Origin: Microdochium bolleyi
Lineage: Eukaryota; Ascomycota; Sordariomycetes; Xylariales; Microdochiaceae
Direction of reading: 5' to 3'
NCBI GenBank assembly: GCA_001566295.1
Contig: KQ964246.1
Coordinates: forward strand, 2,976,001 to 3,040,000
Length of the DNA: 64,000 nucleotides
Shown here one piece after another: positions 19,553 through 31,600 of this stretch. Position numbers and translations under genes: made by a program. Below the pieces are notes generated by a model. That model worked only from the letters and a program-made list of their open reading frames with translations. It searched no databases and was not told the DNA's origin. Position 1 is the first letter of the stretch. Each line of letters opens with the position of its first letter.

Positions 19553-22500
19553 CTAGTAAGGAATACCGTTGGTCATCAGCTGGAACTGGTCATACACCAC
19601 CGTGCTGTAGTTGCCCGCACTCTTCTTGACCAAGTCCCGCACAAACTCAGCAGCCTCCCTCTCGTTCTTCTCCAGCACGAACCGCTCCCGGAAGTGCTTG
19701 ATGCTCTCCGGCTTGAAGCACGGCAGCCCGCTGTCCATCATCAGCAGCACAATCTGGCTGAGTTTCTCGGCGTACGGACGAGATGCGAGGAACGCCTTGA
19801 CACAGAGCTCCTCGAACCACTTGAATGCCTGGTGATCGGTCGAGCCCCCCATGACCGCCAGCATTTCGCCGGTGAGCTTGAATGGCGCTCGCTCGAATTT
19901 GACACCACCAGGCGCAATGTCGAAGCAGAAGCCGAAATCAATATGGATGATGTGGCCGGCCTCGTCAATCATGATATTGCCGTTGTGCCGATCCTTGAAC
20001 TGCAGCAGGAAAGAGATAATGCTGTAGGCTGCCATGCTCTTGACAAAGTTGTTGCGCGCCTTCTGGAAGCGGAGAGAGTCCTCATTTCCGTACTTGCTGA
20101 TGAAGTAGTCGTACAGGCCGTTGACCGCCTCACGACCAAGCATGTCGCGCGAGATAGAACCTGGCAGGACATCGATGACACCACAGCCAGGCGCCGTTGC
20201 TGTGACGCGATACGGGAAGACGTAGACGTCAAGCCCAACGTTGTGAAAGATGCCGCGGAATGCAGAGATCATCTGCAGGGCCAAGACGTCCTGTCGACAA
20301 TCGTCGCCGACCTTGAAGATGGCGCTCTGCCAAATCTCGTACGTATCCTCCATCGCCTCCTCGCCGTCTTCAAGCAGTTCTGCCACTGCCGTCTCGGTTG
20401 ACTCGACGCCCTTCCGCGTCTTCTGAATGCGGAAGGTCGCCATGAATGGTGCCTTTGCGTGCGACTGCAGGGGTCTGCCAGACTTTCGATCGATGCCCAC
20501 GACCACGCCATCGGGGTTACTCGGTAGATAGACGCCAATCTCAACTTTGATCTTGCGGATCTCTTCGTCAATCTTCATCTTCTTCTCAGGCTTCGGGCGC
20601 TGGATATAAGGCTTGAGCTTCCCAGAAATGCTCGTCACCTCATCAAAGAAAGCAAACTCCCGCTCGTAGAAGTCCTTGTCTTCGTCCGAGAAGCTGCTGA
20701 TCATCTTGCCCATGACCTTGTCCAAGCTTGGCTTGATTCCATCAGGCTATGTAGTGCAAGCGTTAGTAAGTTATGTCTGTCGTACACCACCGCAAGAACT
20801 TACAATAGTACCATCGTCATCTTTGTACATGTTGGCCTTCATATTCCAGATGATCTGATGAGCAAAAAGCTGCGAGAACGTTGCTGTCTCCACAATGTAG
20901 CGCTCGACATAACCGAGAACATCGTGACGCAGAGCCTGGACAATCTGTGGGACGTAGAAGAAAGTAACGTCGATAGAATGGCTTTCCAAAGCCCTCATGG
21001 CGTACTGGAGCAAGAATGGGTGCTTCTTGTAGGCCGGCAGGAAATATGTGACCGCGGTGACGGGGTTCACTGGTGCCCAGAAGAGCAAGTACTGTGTGTG
21101 TGCGCGTTAGGACGTGTGTGCTTGGCAGAATTGAGACATGGTTCCCTACCTTGAGCTGGAAACGGACGTCTCCAGGCAGTTCGTTGCCCAGCAGAATCGG
21201 CAGAGCCTCAGGGTCATGGACTGCCTTGGCTGGGAAGTTAAGCAGCAGCCAGCGCACGTCATGATGTACACTTTGTAATGGGAATCGGCTGGCCAGCTCG
21301 ATCGCCAGCGACGGATCCTCATTCCATGCAACGCGGATGAGGGGTTTCAACGAAGACTACAACGCTGTTAGCATATGCTAGTGGTATGGCGGGCAGTGCC
21401 GTCACTTACCACTAAAGTCTCTCTTCCGTGCTTGTTCATAATCTCTGGTCGTTGGTGCCGGTCTTCGTTCGTCGGCTGAATCCAGACTCCCAGTCTCGCT
21501 TGCTCGCTCTGCAGTAAGATTTCCAACAGTGCTTCTTTCTGGCCGATCGTCTTGTAGATGCCGCTTGACTGGCCAGAGATATGCGACACACCTTTGAGGC
21601 TCTGCATCACGTCGGAGATCAGACGGACCTCTGTCTTGAGTTGCAAAAGGTTGCTGCCGAAAGACCACTTCGGCGAATGCTTGAACCAGCTCAGTGCCGC
21701 AGACACGATCTTGTCCTTGAGCCGCATTTGGGCGAGGCCACCGGTGGTAGAGCTGACTCTCAGTACTCTCAGACTGAACAAGATCATTCGCAACCTCAAT
21801 TCACGAGCCATTGGGTGTGAGACGGAATCCCTCATCGCATCCAAAGTCAGATCAAGAAGTCTGAGGAAGATCCTTTGAGTATCGACACTCCCAAGGCGCG
21901 TCGCATTGAAATGGCTGACGAAGAATTGTACAAGACGAGTGTGAGGTGCCAGAAGGTTGTGCACAAGTTGCCGCTTCTGTGCGAGCGCCTCATTGTCGCT
22001 GGGTGCGAATTCCTCCTTCAGGAAGAAAGGATCAGGGTGCCTGTATAGTTAGCTTCGAGTCGTAAGCAATGTACGTAGGACTGCACTTACATCATAGCTG
22101 GGTTGAAGAGTCCGAGTTTCTTCTGGATCGTGCCCTCCCATTGCTGAGCAATCTCCGAGAGGAGGCGAGACTCCATTCTGGGGTTCTCGTTCATGACACC
22201 GAGCCAGAGAGAGAGACCAAATTTGATAGACTCCTTGGAGAAGATCTTGAACGGGATGCTAACCAGGGAGTGTGCAATCGCACTCTCGTCCTTCTCACTT
22301 CGACAGAGGAGAGCTGCGGCCCGGCGAAGAATGTCCCGCACATCGCTGAGCGGAGTGCGTTTTGTCTCGCTCAGGCGGGACTCGAGGTGTGTCAATGCTG
22401 TGACCGCATCCGTTCGATCCGTTGGCGCAGTTCTGATAAAAGACGCCCTCCGTGCCAGTGGCATGATGTTGACAAGATCGCCACCGTGGTCTGGCAAAGC

Positions 22501-25500
22501 CTCGCCATATCTATATTCTTGTCTCGTTGTGTACGACGCGATGAAGTCAGATGCATTATTGATCCTTGTCTCACCCACAGCATCCAAAGAGTTCAGGCGC
22601 TGGTCGGTGGAGGGGATAGAGGAGCCGATCTCCACTGCAAAGGAGCGGCCGAGGGACATGTGGCCATAGGCGCCTTCATCAGCGTACTCGGACAAATACG
22701 TCTGCAGCAATCCCTTGACGTCAGAGGGCGCAAGATCGATGACCAGAGGCACCCAAGACTTGGCTCTTTTGTAAAGGCTGTTGAGTGTAAACTTTCTGAA
22801 GTCGTAGTCATCAGAAAGCTCCACTGTGACGTTGCCCAGTTCGGAGTGGAAAGTCGATCGCGGCTCGTACATATCGGTCTCTGCTTCCAGACAGCTGGTC
22901 CACATCAACGAGAGCAGCTCAAGCAGCGCAAATAAAGAAGAGCGCTGGCACAGAGCTGATGGGACCTCGCGGATGATTCTGTCCGCGCATTCGACGGCAG
23001 CCAGCTGCACTCTCTTGATGCGGTGACAGCAGGCACAGAACACAGCTGCCAGATGAGCGGCAGCATACTGAGCAGAAAAGGTTGGTTCGCGACCAGACAA
23101 CGTCTTCGACAGATACAGCTCGATCACGGACACGGTGATCCCAATCATGACACTGTTGACGTCATCCTTCTGCATGCTTGGCTCGAGAAAGTAGGAAAGC
23201 ACTTTTGTGCAGTCCCCAGACTCAGCCCGCAGACTTTCGACAAGATAGGAAGCCTGCAGGAAAATCACCTTGCGGTAGCTGAGTGCTCGGATTTCTTGGG
23301 CCTTGGCCGGTACCAACTCCCCCAGCTGTTGTTTCTGTTTCGACTCGCGGTCAGAGGTATTCGCACGGCGGAGGACTGTGTTGAGCTCAATGTCACTCTC
23401 GATCTGTTCACCCCTCTGCTCTGCGACCAAGGGAGGAGAGTGGATGGCCATGATTCGTAGGTCGTCCAGCACCTTCTTGCCTCGTGGCGTTGTAGCATTG
23501 AATCCGTGCACAACAATGTTGAACCAAGCATCGCGAATCAGAGAGTGGCTGTCGTCATCTTCAAATGCCTTGTCTGTTGCGACCTCATGTGTTGACATGA
23601 ATATGGAAAGTGGCTGAATGAGCTGCTCAATCTCACGCGCAGCGAATTCGAAGTCGTTCTCTTTCGGATGATGTGACTGGTGAACATCACCGCGAGATAT
23701 TAGCTCCTCGAGGATGTGCTCCCAATAGATCTGAAACAACGGCGAGTTTCTCCGAACGTGGGCTGAGATATGATTGCGGGCTTCCATGACCTACAAGCTG
23801 AGTCAGTAAGGCCCGAAGCCAAGGATAGGACGCACTCACAGCCTTGAGCACGATCACAACATCATCCTGCAAAGCTTGTCGGCAGATTCTGGAATAGGCC
23901 TTCAGGACAGAGCGGAACTCGAGCTGTCCACCATGAAGAGACAACGTAGCAGCGCCCACAATAATGCGTGCATCGACCACCGTGTTGACCTTGGTGAGCT
24001 TCTGCAACAGCATGGCCTGAGCTAGGGCGGTGATCTTTTCGTCGTCGCACACGGTTGCAATACCACAAATAGCTTGCACGATATTGCAGCATACGGTTGT
24101 GGGTTCGTCATCTTCCTTCAGGTCCAATGAGATCTCGCTCGCCGTAGACTTGCGACCTTGATATACATGACCCATACCAGCGTCGGACGATGCAATCTCC
24201 CCGTTTACACCGTTGACAGCAGTCTCCTCGGGTCCTGGGCTCAGAACGTTGCCTAGAGTGTAGAGCGTAGAGATCACGGCATCATGAGAGAGGAGTTGCA
24301 ATGCGTACGCTAAGCACTTTGCAGCCATCGCTACCGTAGCACTCGATGGCGAGGACTGTACGATGAAGCGAGGAAGCAGTTTGATAATGCCAGGGGCGGA
24401 CGCAGGCGAGATGCGGCACACAAGTGCTAGGGCACGGAGGACTGTAAACGCCAAGGTTTCGTCGGCCATTTCTTCTGTGTCTTCGAGCGCCTCCGTCAGC
24501 CAGTAAAGCAGTACTTCAGGCTCGGCTGCGTCTTCATTGAGCATCGAGCAGTTTAAGTAGCTGATGATCGCACAAGACTTGACTGCACACGCGAGGCTCT
24601 GTTGAGTGGGCGCACTAAGCTGCAGAAAGTCAGCAGAGGCCTCGAGTCTTTCCATTTCCTCCTGAGCGAAACCGGCGTATAGTTCGATTGATCGGAAGTC
24701 GGCATCCGGGATTGTTGGGGTGAGGTGACCGCCCTTAGCCATGAACAGGTCCAGAATATGCGTGTTCCTCAGTGTTTTGGTGTCCGCTACCAACAGCGAA
24801 GTGGCCGATGTCATTAGCCACATGAAGCTGCGCTCAAGCAGAAGTGGCCCAAGAGGTCTCCCGTGGCTGGCATAATGCCGCAGATGCCGCTTCCACTCCT
24901 TGGCATGACGATCCGAGGTATGAGCATTGCGGATAGTTGAAAAGGCTCCATCGACGGCGGTGAGGAAATTCTGCGAGAGCAAGGCACGGACTCTCTGAAC
25001 AAGAGCGAGCCGGCCACCAGTCTTCCAGAAACTCGCCTGGGCTGATGCAGCGTCGAGGAAGCCTAGAACAGAGATTGCGATAGTTGCTGTACGTATAGCA
25101 TCTTCAACGCTATGTTCAGCATCCTCCTCCGTGTTGGCAGGCACAATTCCTTCGATGGTTGTCTTGAGGGATCCCAGGAATGTCCAAATCGCGTCGGAAA
25201 TCGTCTCGTGTAGGTCATTGTAGTGTGTTCCGAGGGACAGGAGGGCAGCTGTCAGGTTGAATGATAGCGCTTCGATTGGGGAGGGCTCGACTTTGCGGAA
25301 GAACGGCGACAGCTGGAAGGTCTGGGCGTGGGCGTCGAGGACGTAAGGAACAAGCTGGCTGACGAGTTTCTGGGCGCTCTGGCTGCTTTGAACTAAAGGG
25401 GCCGCTTTGCATAGAGAAATGAGGACCTCAAACTCGCGGATGGTCTGCAAAAGGGGCACATGTTAGCGGAAGCAGTAGATACGGAAAGGGGCGGCTGATG

Positions 25501-25691
25501 CGCACCATGGGGACGCGAGCCAGTGAGGCGTGATGGCCACCAGCTGAGCCATTGAGGCCGGAATCCTTGGGCTTCCCAGTCGCCCTGCACAGGCGGTCAA
25601 GATCGGATCTGTCGAAGGATGTGGTGTGGCTGGACGCCGAGAGCGCAGCAATCTTTTGCAGCGCTTGCTGGCGGATGCTGAGCGCAGCCAT
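19553..25691 (-). CDS. STT4: phosphatidylinositol 4-kinase type III alpha
   Basis: Seven exons (25506-25691, 23841-25444 region ending at 23840, 22091-23790, 21410-22040, 21150-21356, 20804-21091, 19553-20746) give 1936 residues, close to yeast Stt4 (1900). The enzyme makes PtdIns4P at the plasma membrane, within a complex with Efr3 and Ypp1, and supports cell-wall integrity and actin. The long N-terminal two thirds is helical-repeat scaffold. The lipid-kinase unique region and PH-like part precede the kinase domain. In the last exon (from residue 1540) are GVVVGIDRKSGRPLQSHAK, FKVGDDCRQDVLALQMI, the catalytic loop DRHNGN (Asp1791), the Mg loop DFGF (1809-1812) and the typical C-terminus YDQFQLMTNGIPY. 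The first donor is GTGCGC, a tolerated non-consensus site. All junctions keep frame. It is divergent from the proteasome gene. Confidence 0.96.
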
Positions 25692-26583
25692 GACCGCGGT
25701 CAGGGTTGCACCGCTCGCGTGGTAATCCCCCTTGACACGAAGCTGGAGTCAATTGCTTGTAAGGATCCGCGTGGTAGTGGCGATCAGCTGAAGGTATCGC
25801 AGGTGGCCGCCAGCTTGCAGAGCAATGGTGTAGAGGTTGAGGACGGGGGGAAATAGTTGCTGGCATGAGATGCCGAATTGCTGCAATGCCCTGATGACGA
25901 CGATGCTTGGCCGTTGACTGGCGGCACCGTTCAGTAGCTCCCCCACAAGGACACGGACAAATCACAACAACCTCGCGAGTGGCATAACCATCATGGCCAT
26001 GTATTCCTATATTCATGGACGACTCCTCGAACTATACACACGTGCATGCTGTGACACTTATGCAGATATGTCTTCAGCGCTCGACAGGACATGACCCGTT
26101 GGGTCTTGGAGGCTGGAGCGGCCGCCATTTAAGATGCTCCCCTGAGCTTGCCGTGGAGAGCCAAGCACTTAAACCTTGTGTGGGCCTCGCAAGCTCGAGT
26201 GGGCCCGCGAAGCAGCCTTGGAGGTGTGAAGAGCGGCACGAAGAAAGGTACTAGCTAGTAGCTCACAGCTATATCGATGCCTAGAAGTACTTATGAGTAC
26301 ACGCTAGCATGTGCCCTACCCGGCACCATCTTGGAGCTCCCCCCACCACGGCTTCGTGCCACGAGCTGACCTCACCTCCTCCACTGGAGCTGCGGCAAGG
26401 CTGCCGCTGCTTTGACGCGGCATCGTCGAGTGCATCTCACAACCACCACACATCTGCCGCCCACCATCGCCACTGTCGCGCAGCAGCTTCCCACTTCCAA
26501 ACAACAAAACCCGCCTTTTATCTGCGGTCGTCACGCTCCCGTACCAGCCACTCACGCCCCGAGAGAGCTTTACCCCCGCCAAG
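25692..26583. other. divergent promoter region between STT4 and proteasome beta-6
   Basis: The 892 bases lie between two outward-reading housekeeping genes. C-rich plus-strand sequence precedes the proteasome ATG. No TATA box is evident, as is common for housekeeping genes. No protein-like frame is seen. Confidence 0.55.
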
Positions 26584-27460
26584 ATGGCCATGTTCAGCCA
26601 GAATCCCGTCCTGAATGGACCCAACTACTCCTTCGCCGAGAACCCCAGCAAACAGAGCGCCAGCGGCTTCCGGGAACACAGATTCAACCCGTGAGCGGCC
26701 CCCATCGAACTCACAAAATGTGAGCCAGTTCCGGACAGGACTTGGTTCTAACATGCGATGATTCCTTTACAGATACACGGACAATGGCGGCTCGACCCTC
26801 GCGATTGCCGGAGCCGACTTCGCTATCATGGCCGGCGACACCCGCCTGACATCCGGATACAGCATCAGCACAAGATACGCCCCCAAGGTGTTCAAGATTG
26901 GCGGTACGACATCGTCACAAGAGGACGCACACATCATGCTCTCCGTGGTCGGCTTTGCCGCCGATGGCGAAGCTCTTAAGGAGCGGCTCGACTCAATCTG
27001 CAAGATGTACCGGTACCGCCACGGCAAGCCCATGTCCGTGACAGCCTGCGCCAAGCGCCTCTCGACCATCATGTACCAGAAGCGCTTCTTTCCATACTAC
27101 GTATACGCGATCCTCGCGGGCCTGGACGAGGAGGGCAAGGGTGCCGTGTTCAGTTATGACCCGGTTGGCAGCTTCGAGCGTGAGCAGGCTCGCGCGGGCG
27201 GCGCCGCTGGCAGTCTGATTATGCCCTTCCTCGACAACCAGGTCAACTTCAAGAATCAGTTCATCCCGGGCAGCGGTGTTGGCCACGACGTAAAGCCCCG
27301 CCAGGTCGTGCCTTTAGCGCGGAATGAGGTCGAGATTCTGGTCAAGGATGCCTTCGACTCTGCTGTGGAGCGGCATATCGAGGTCGGTGATCACCTGCAG
27401 ATCATGATCATCACGAAGGACGGTGTTGAGGAGAAACTCTTGTCGCTCAAGAAGGACTGA
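26584..27460 (+). CDS. PRE7: 20S proteasome subunit beta-6
   Basis: Two exons (26584-26690, 26773-27460) give 264 residues. Beta-6 (yeast Pre7, human PSMB1) is a structural, non-catalytic subunit of the 20S core beta ring. After a propeptide-like N-terminus comes FNPYTDNGGSTLAIAGADFA and MAGDTRLTSGYSISTRYAPK, the typical start of the mature Pre7 fold. The segment RFFPYYVYAILAGLDEEGKG and GAVFSYDPVGSFERE match the PSMB1/Pre7 subclass rather than other beta subunits. The catalytic Thr1 of the active subunits is not exposed as in beta-1, -2 and -5, as expected for this subclass. The intron is 82 bases, with a GTGAGC donor and a TTTACAG acceptor; Pro36 is split across it. The start is MAMFSQNP with a good context (AAGATGG). 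Confidence 0.96.
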
Positions 27461-27980
27461 GCTGGGGGGAAGTGATCGGTCTTGAGAAAGTCAACGCAAG
27501 TATACTCTGAATGGGTTAAGAAGCATGTCTACAGAGTTCAGTAGCATCTCTAGAAAAGACTTGCATATGAGGAATTCCATCGAGAACGCCACGCTAGTAC
27601 CCAGGGATGCCCTTGTTCATGTGATTCGCGCTAAATCGGCGGATGAGTACATTGCCTTCCGCGACGGTATCACGACAATACAATTGTCCTGACATGAATC
27701 TGCTGGTCGCCTCACATGAAGCCACCAGCTAGATATCTAATACCCAACCACCTTCTCCCATAACTTGACTATAGCCCCGACGCGTGAAAGTGGGTGCTTT
27801 CTTACAGCCAGCCATGTGCACAACGCAGACTCGGATCAGACTCTCACCCCACGCGCCGCCACTGGGCAGAGGTGGGAGTGACACCATGCTAGTTGGCAGG
27901 ACCCGCTTGGGGAACATCGGCAAACACCAGACTCGCAGGACGTGGAGAGCAGAGAGAGGATCAGGCTGGATGGGAATACT

Positions 27981-28004
27981 ATGATGATGATGATGACGAT
28001 GATG
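27981..28004. repeat. ATG/GAT trinucleotide microsatellite (imperfect)
   Basis: About eight ATG units with one GAC interruption form a short tandem run in the gene-poor stretch. Confidence 0.85.
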
Positions 28005-28331
28005 TAAGACTTCGATGTCTGGGTCAACTTCCGCGTCCATCAGTGTGAAGAACGTCTGGGGTCTAGGTCGAGGAGCAAGCTTGGACAGGCGAGTCTAGTA
28101 AATGAGGAATGGATGACACCATTTCTGACTGTGATGGGAGGGTGAGGATTGCTGAACACGTAGTCATCTGATGGAATATTGACCAACTGATACGAACAAT
28201 GGTGTCCAAGGACATCTAGGACCTTGAATCATTAGACCATGTCTCCGCGTTCGCTCTTCCTCGCTGCTGGTTAAGCAGCGCTACACCCAAGTCCATCATA
28301 GTGGTGTGTGAACCCCACCCCCTACCTAGGT

Positions 28332-28616
28332 CTACTTCACGCAGGCAAAGACAAAAACAACATCCACGGTTGCGATGGCCTCAGATAAGCCCGGGACGAC
28401 TTTGAGGTTCCCGACGCTACCCATGTAGTGTGACGACGTTGAGGAACCCAGTGCAGCGGCCCAGGGTGCCAAGTGGCGTGGCTCCATCCTCTCAATAAGC
28501 TTGTCAAAAGCCGTGTAGACTTCGTATGCCAATTCAAGAGCGGTGTGGTGTCGTAACAGACCGCCGGACACGCAATATTCTGCCTCAACACATCGTCCGC
28601 CGCCAGGAGAAGACAC
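28332..28616 (-). other. weak candidate terminal exon of an unrecognised gene
   Basis: An open minus-strand frame ends in TAG after about 94 codons and has more protein-like composition than its surroundings (for example LELAYEVYTAFDKLIERMEP and LKVVPGLSEAIATVDVVFVF). Upstream minus-strand frames at 28585-28812 and 28760-28981 could supply earlier exons; a GTATCT donor and TTTAG acceptor surround a short gap, but the phases I tested do not join cleanly to this frame. I recognise no family. It may be a decayed or orphan gene, or chance. Confidence 0.2.
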
Positions 28617-31600
28617 GCCTCCTAAATAAAGCCCTCAAAGCACATTGGCATAGACAGGAAAGAGAGTAGGACGAGAGATACCTGGGCTGCACGGGGTGAG
28701 GAAGCACACAGGCTTGCTCAATGTCCTCACCGCAAGGAAAGGCACTCTTCACCGAGGTCTTATTTTCGCCAGCGTTCAACCTCCGTGAAGTCGCAGCCAT
28801 TAGGCCATACATGAGGAGGTAATGAGTTACTCGGACTGTAGTTCTTCACTTCACACCTCATGCGTCTTTTCCGGCTTATAGGTTCTGGCAGAGATCTTCC
28901 AGCCTCATCCAAGGTTGTCCAGACTAAATGTCTCGTCTTCACGTGTACTGCCCATTTTGACACGATGCCACACGTGTACACCGTTCAGCAGCTTTGATCC
29001 GCGCTGGCCCCGGACAGTGTTTATGGCAGCAACGTAGCCCACATTGGTGGAAATGAGAACTGACAGAGGGTGCTGCTAGCTTCGTGCTGGTTCCCGCTCA
29101 AACCCACGAGGGCGAGCATAAGGTCAAAAAGCCAGCGGCTCATCTCATCAAGAACCCTACTTTCCTCCTTTCTCTCCCGCTCAATGCCATGATTTGGATG
29201 AAAGTACTGGTTCTCCATGAAATACAATCTGGCGTGCAAAGGACCGACGATAAGATCTGCTCTGGAGCCGGGCTCGTTGCCATCGTGCCGCACCATTTGC
29301 CATACCGATCTTTGATTGATTTGTGGTGGGCTCACTCGCTCGGTCCCGACAGCCTCGCCTGCATGGAAAAGGTCATCTTAGCTGTATCTCAGCCAGATGC
29401 TCGGGAATCAAAAGCGCATACAGCAGCAGACTTCTGGGCCCCGTACGGATGGATTCGTCCGGGAGGTCCTGCCGAAAGCAGTATCTTACCTCTTCAGTGT
29501 CAGGAATAGACAAAGTTCTTCTCCCCTTTTAACCGAAATCTAGCAGATAGGGACCGCACACGTGTCCGTGCCGCTGCCATTTGTGACCCCGAGTGCTTGT
29601 GCCCGCTCGTGCCGCACCGCCCCATACATACACGTTCGGCAAGTCCCGTCCGCATAGGCGGGAGGCGAGCCTGGCAGGCTCTGGTGTTGCAGGTTGCATT
29701 TGCGGGTGGTCGATACAATGGTGTGGGCAGGCCGGCGAAGCCGGCTCCATCAGCTCTCATCAGCAACCATGCCAAGTCGACGTGGTAGTCTAGCATGACA
29801 TGGAGATCGCCAAGTATGTAGGAGAAATGGCATGTTGGACAGTGGCAATGTGGTGCTCCCAACTCGTTGGCTTCTGGGGATATTGACAGTAAACCCGAAA
29901 TGAGATGCGCTGGGTCAGGCGCAGCGAGGCAACGTATCGGGGGCAAGACAGCTACGGCCCACGAATGAAGTACGTGTAGGCAGCAGGTCGACTTGGGCTG
30001 AAGACGCAACGACACCCATGCTTGCTTCTGCAGCACGAATTGAGGCACACCATGGCCTGGGAAATGAAGAGGCGTCGAGCGTGAGGCCGCCGGGTGGCGA
30101 TATTGTCGGGCATAACGGCTGGCGGCCGACTCCGTAACAGCCTTGACAGAGTCATGCAGGACAGAATTAAGGCTGGCGGTAACTAGCTGACGTACTGGCA
30201 CACGGGGAGGCCGCGAAGTTGAAACGAAACGTACGAGATGGGCAAAAAGTGGCAGCAAAGTTTGGTGGGATCGGCACGGCGCCTGCGGAGTCGAGGCTTG
30301 GCCGGGATCCCGAGCTGGTACGCGACACGCAATTGGGTGCCGGGAGACGAGGCAAGAGATTGACCATGATTGACAGGGCTGGCGTGCAATGTGGATGAGG
30401 CTGAGTAGCCAGAGGGTCATGGCAAGGGTTTTCAGGGTCCTCGGGCTGGTGATCGGCAGCGTGCTTCCACCAGGCGTGGACTGGCCCCTGATCCACCACC
30501 GCTCGTGCCGCACACCGCGAGATTCGGCCGCTCTAGACCCGGATGGTCAACAGCCGGTCTGCCGGCTCCTGTCTCTTCTGTAATCCGTGCTCTTGTGCCC
30601 ACGGTTTCCGGGACCGATTGTGTTGTCGAATGCTGACTGGTGCGGAGTGATTGATCCGCTTGGTGCTAACTTGAACCGCCTTGTCACATCACTGTTTCCT
30701 GTAGCGTGTTCACATGTTCAGGTGGAGTTCCAACGTCTCGGCTCCACCACCAACCTGACAATGTGACGGCCCAATGGGACTTCCGCGGAGTAGCCCTGGG
30801 TGTTCGGTGCAACGCTTGTGGTCACGATCGGCAACCAGGCTTTCGTGCATGGTGCTGTCGCAGCGCAGCTGTGATGCTCGTTGATGCTCTTCAGAATTGA
30901 TGCGCGGCGACCCAATCATTCTCATACGTCATTGTGACCACGACACTGGTTTGCACCCATTCTCTCCAGCCTCAAATCATCGTTGCACTGTTCTCTGGTC
31001 GGCTGCGGTGCCGTCAGATTCTCGTCAGTAAAGCCACAAGGGAGTTCGCGTTGCCCCGATGCCGACGTACAAGAGTGGGTAGAGCGAGCAACCGACTTGC
31101 ACCTTTGCAGCTCGGCAGCCCTTCTGTCTTTTTGGAGCCATAGGCGAATAATTCGGAGGTGGGATTATCGACCACCCTTGTGGGCTCCTCAGGCAGCGGA
31201 GATGCAACCATGAGCGAAGGACGCTAACTACGTCATACCCCATGCCAAAACTGGGACCAGCTAAACGACATCCTGTCAAGCCTGTCGTCAGGTCTTTGTG
31301 ATTTGTACCTTTGCGGATTCTGTTGTCATCGGACTCGATCGCCATGGCCTGGTGTCTTCTTCGACGAAGCTCACTGTGCCAAAGTCGGTGAACGATGAGC
31401 CTCTTCTGCTTGAAGCTCAACTCTAGGCCCTTGGGTGGAAGCTGTCAACAATTTGTGTAGCTGTGTAGCATTGCGACTGGATCCTCTCGGTGCGGGCATG
31501 GACAATTTGGATCGTATTTGGAGTAGGGAATTGTTCAAGGCCCCTTGCGGCATGCAGACTGCCTACCCTCTCGTGCACCATGAGACAACAAATTTTCCGA

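Noticed and set aside
29500..30513. 337-codon minus-strand frame in the gene desert
   Set aside because: Composition is arbitrary (Ser, His, Arg, Cys and Pro-rich), with no domain and no codon bias like that of real neighbours.
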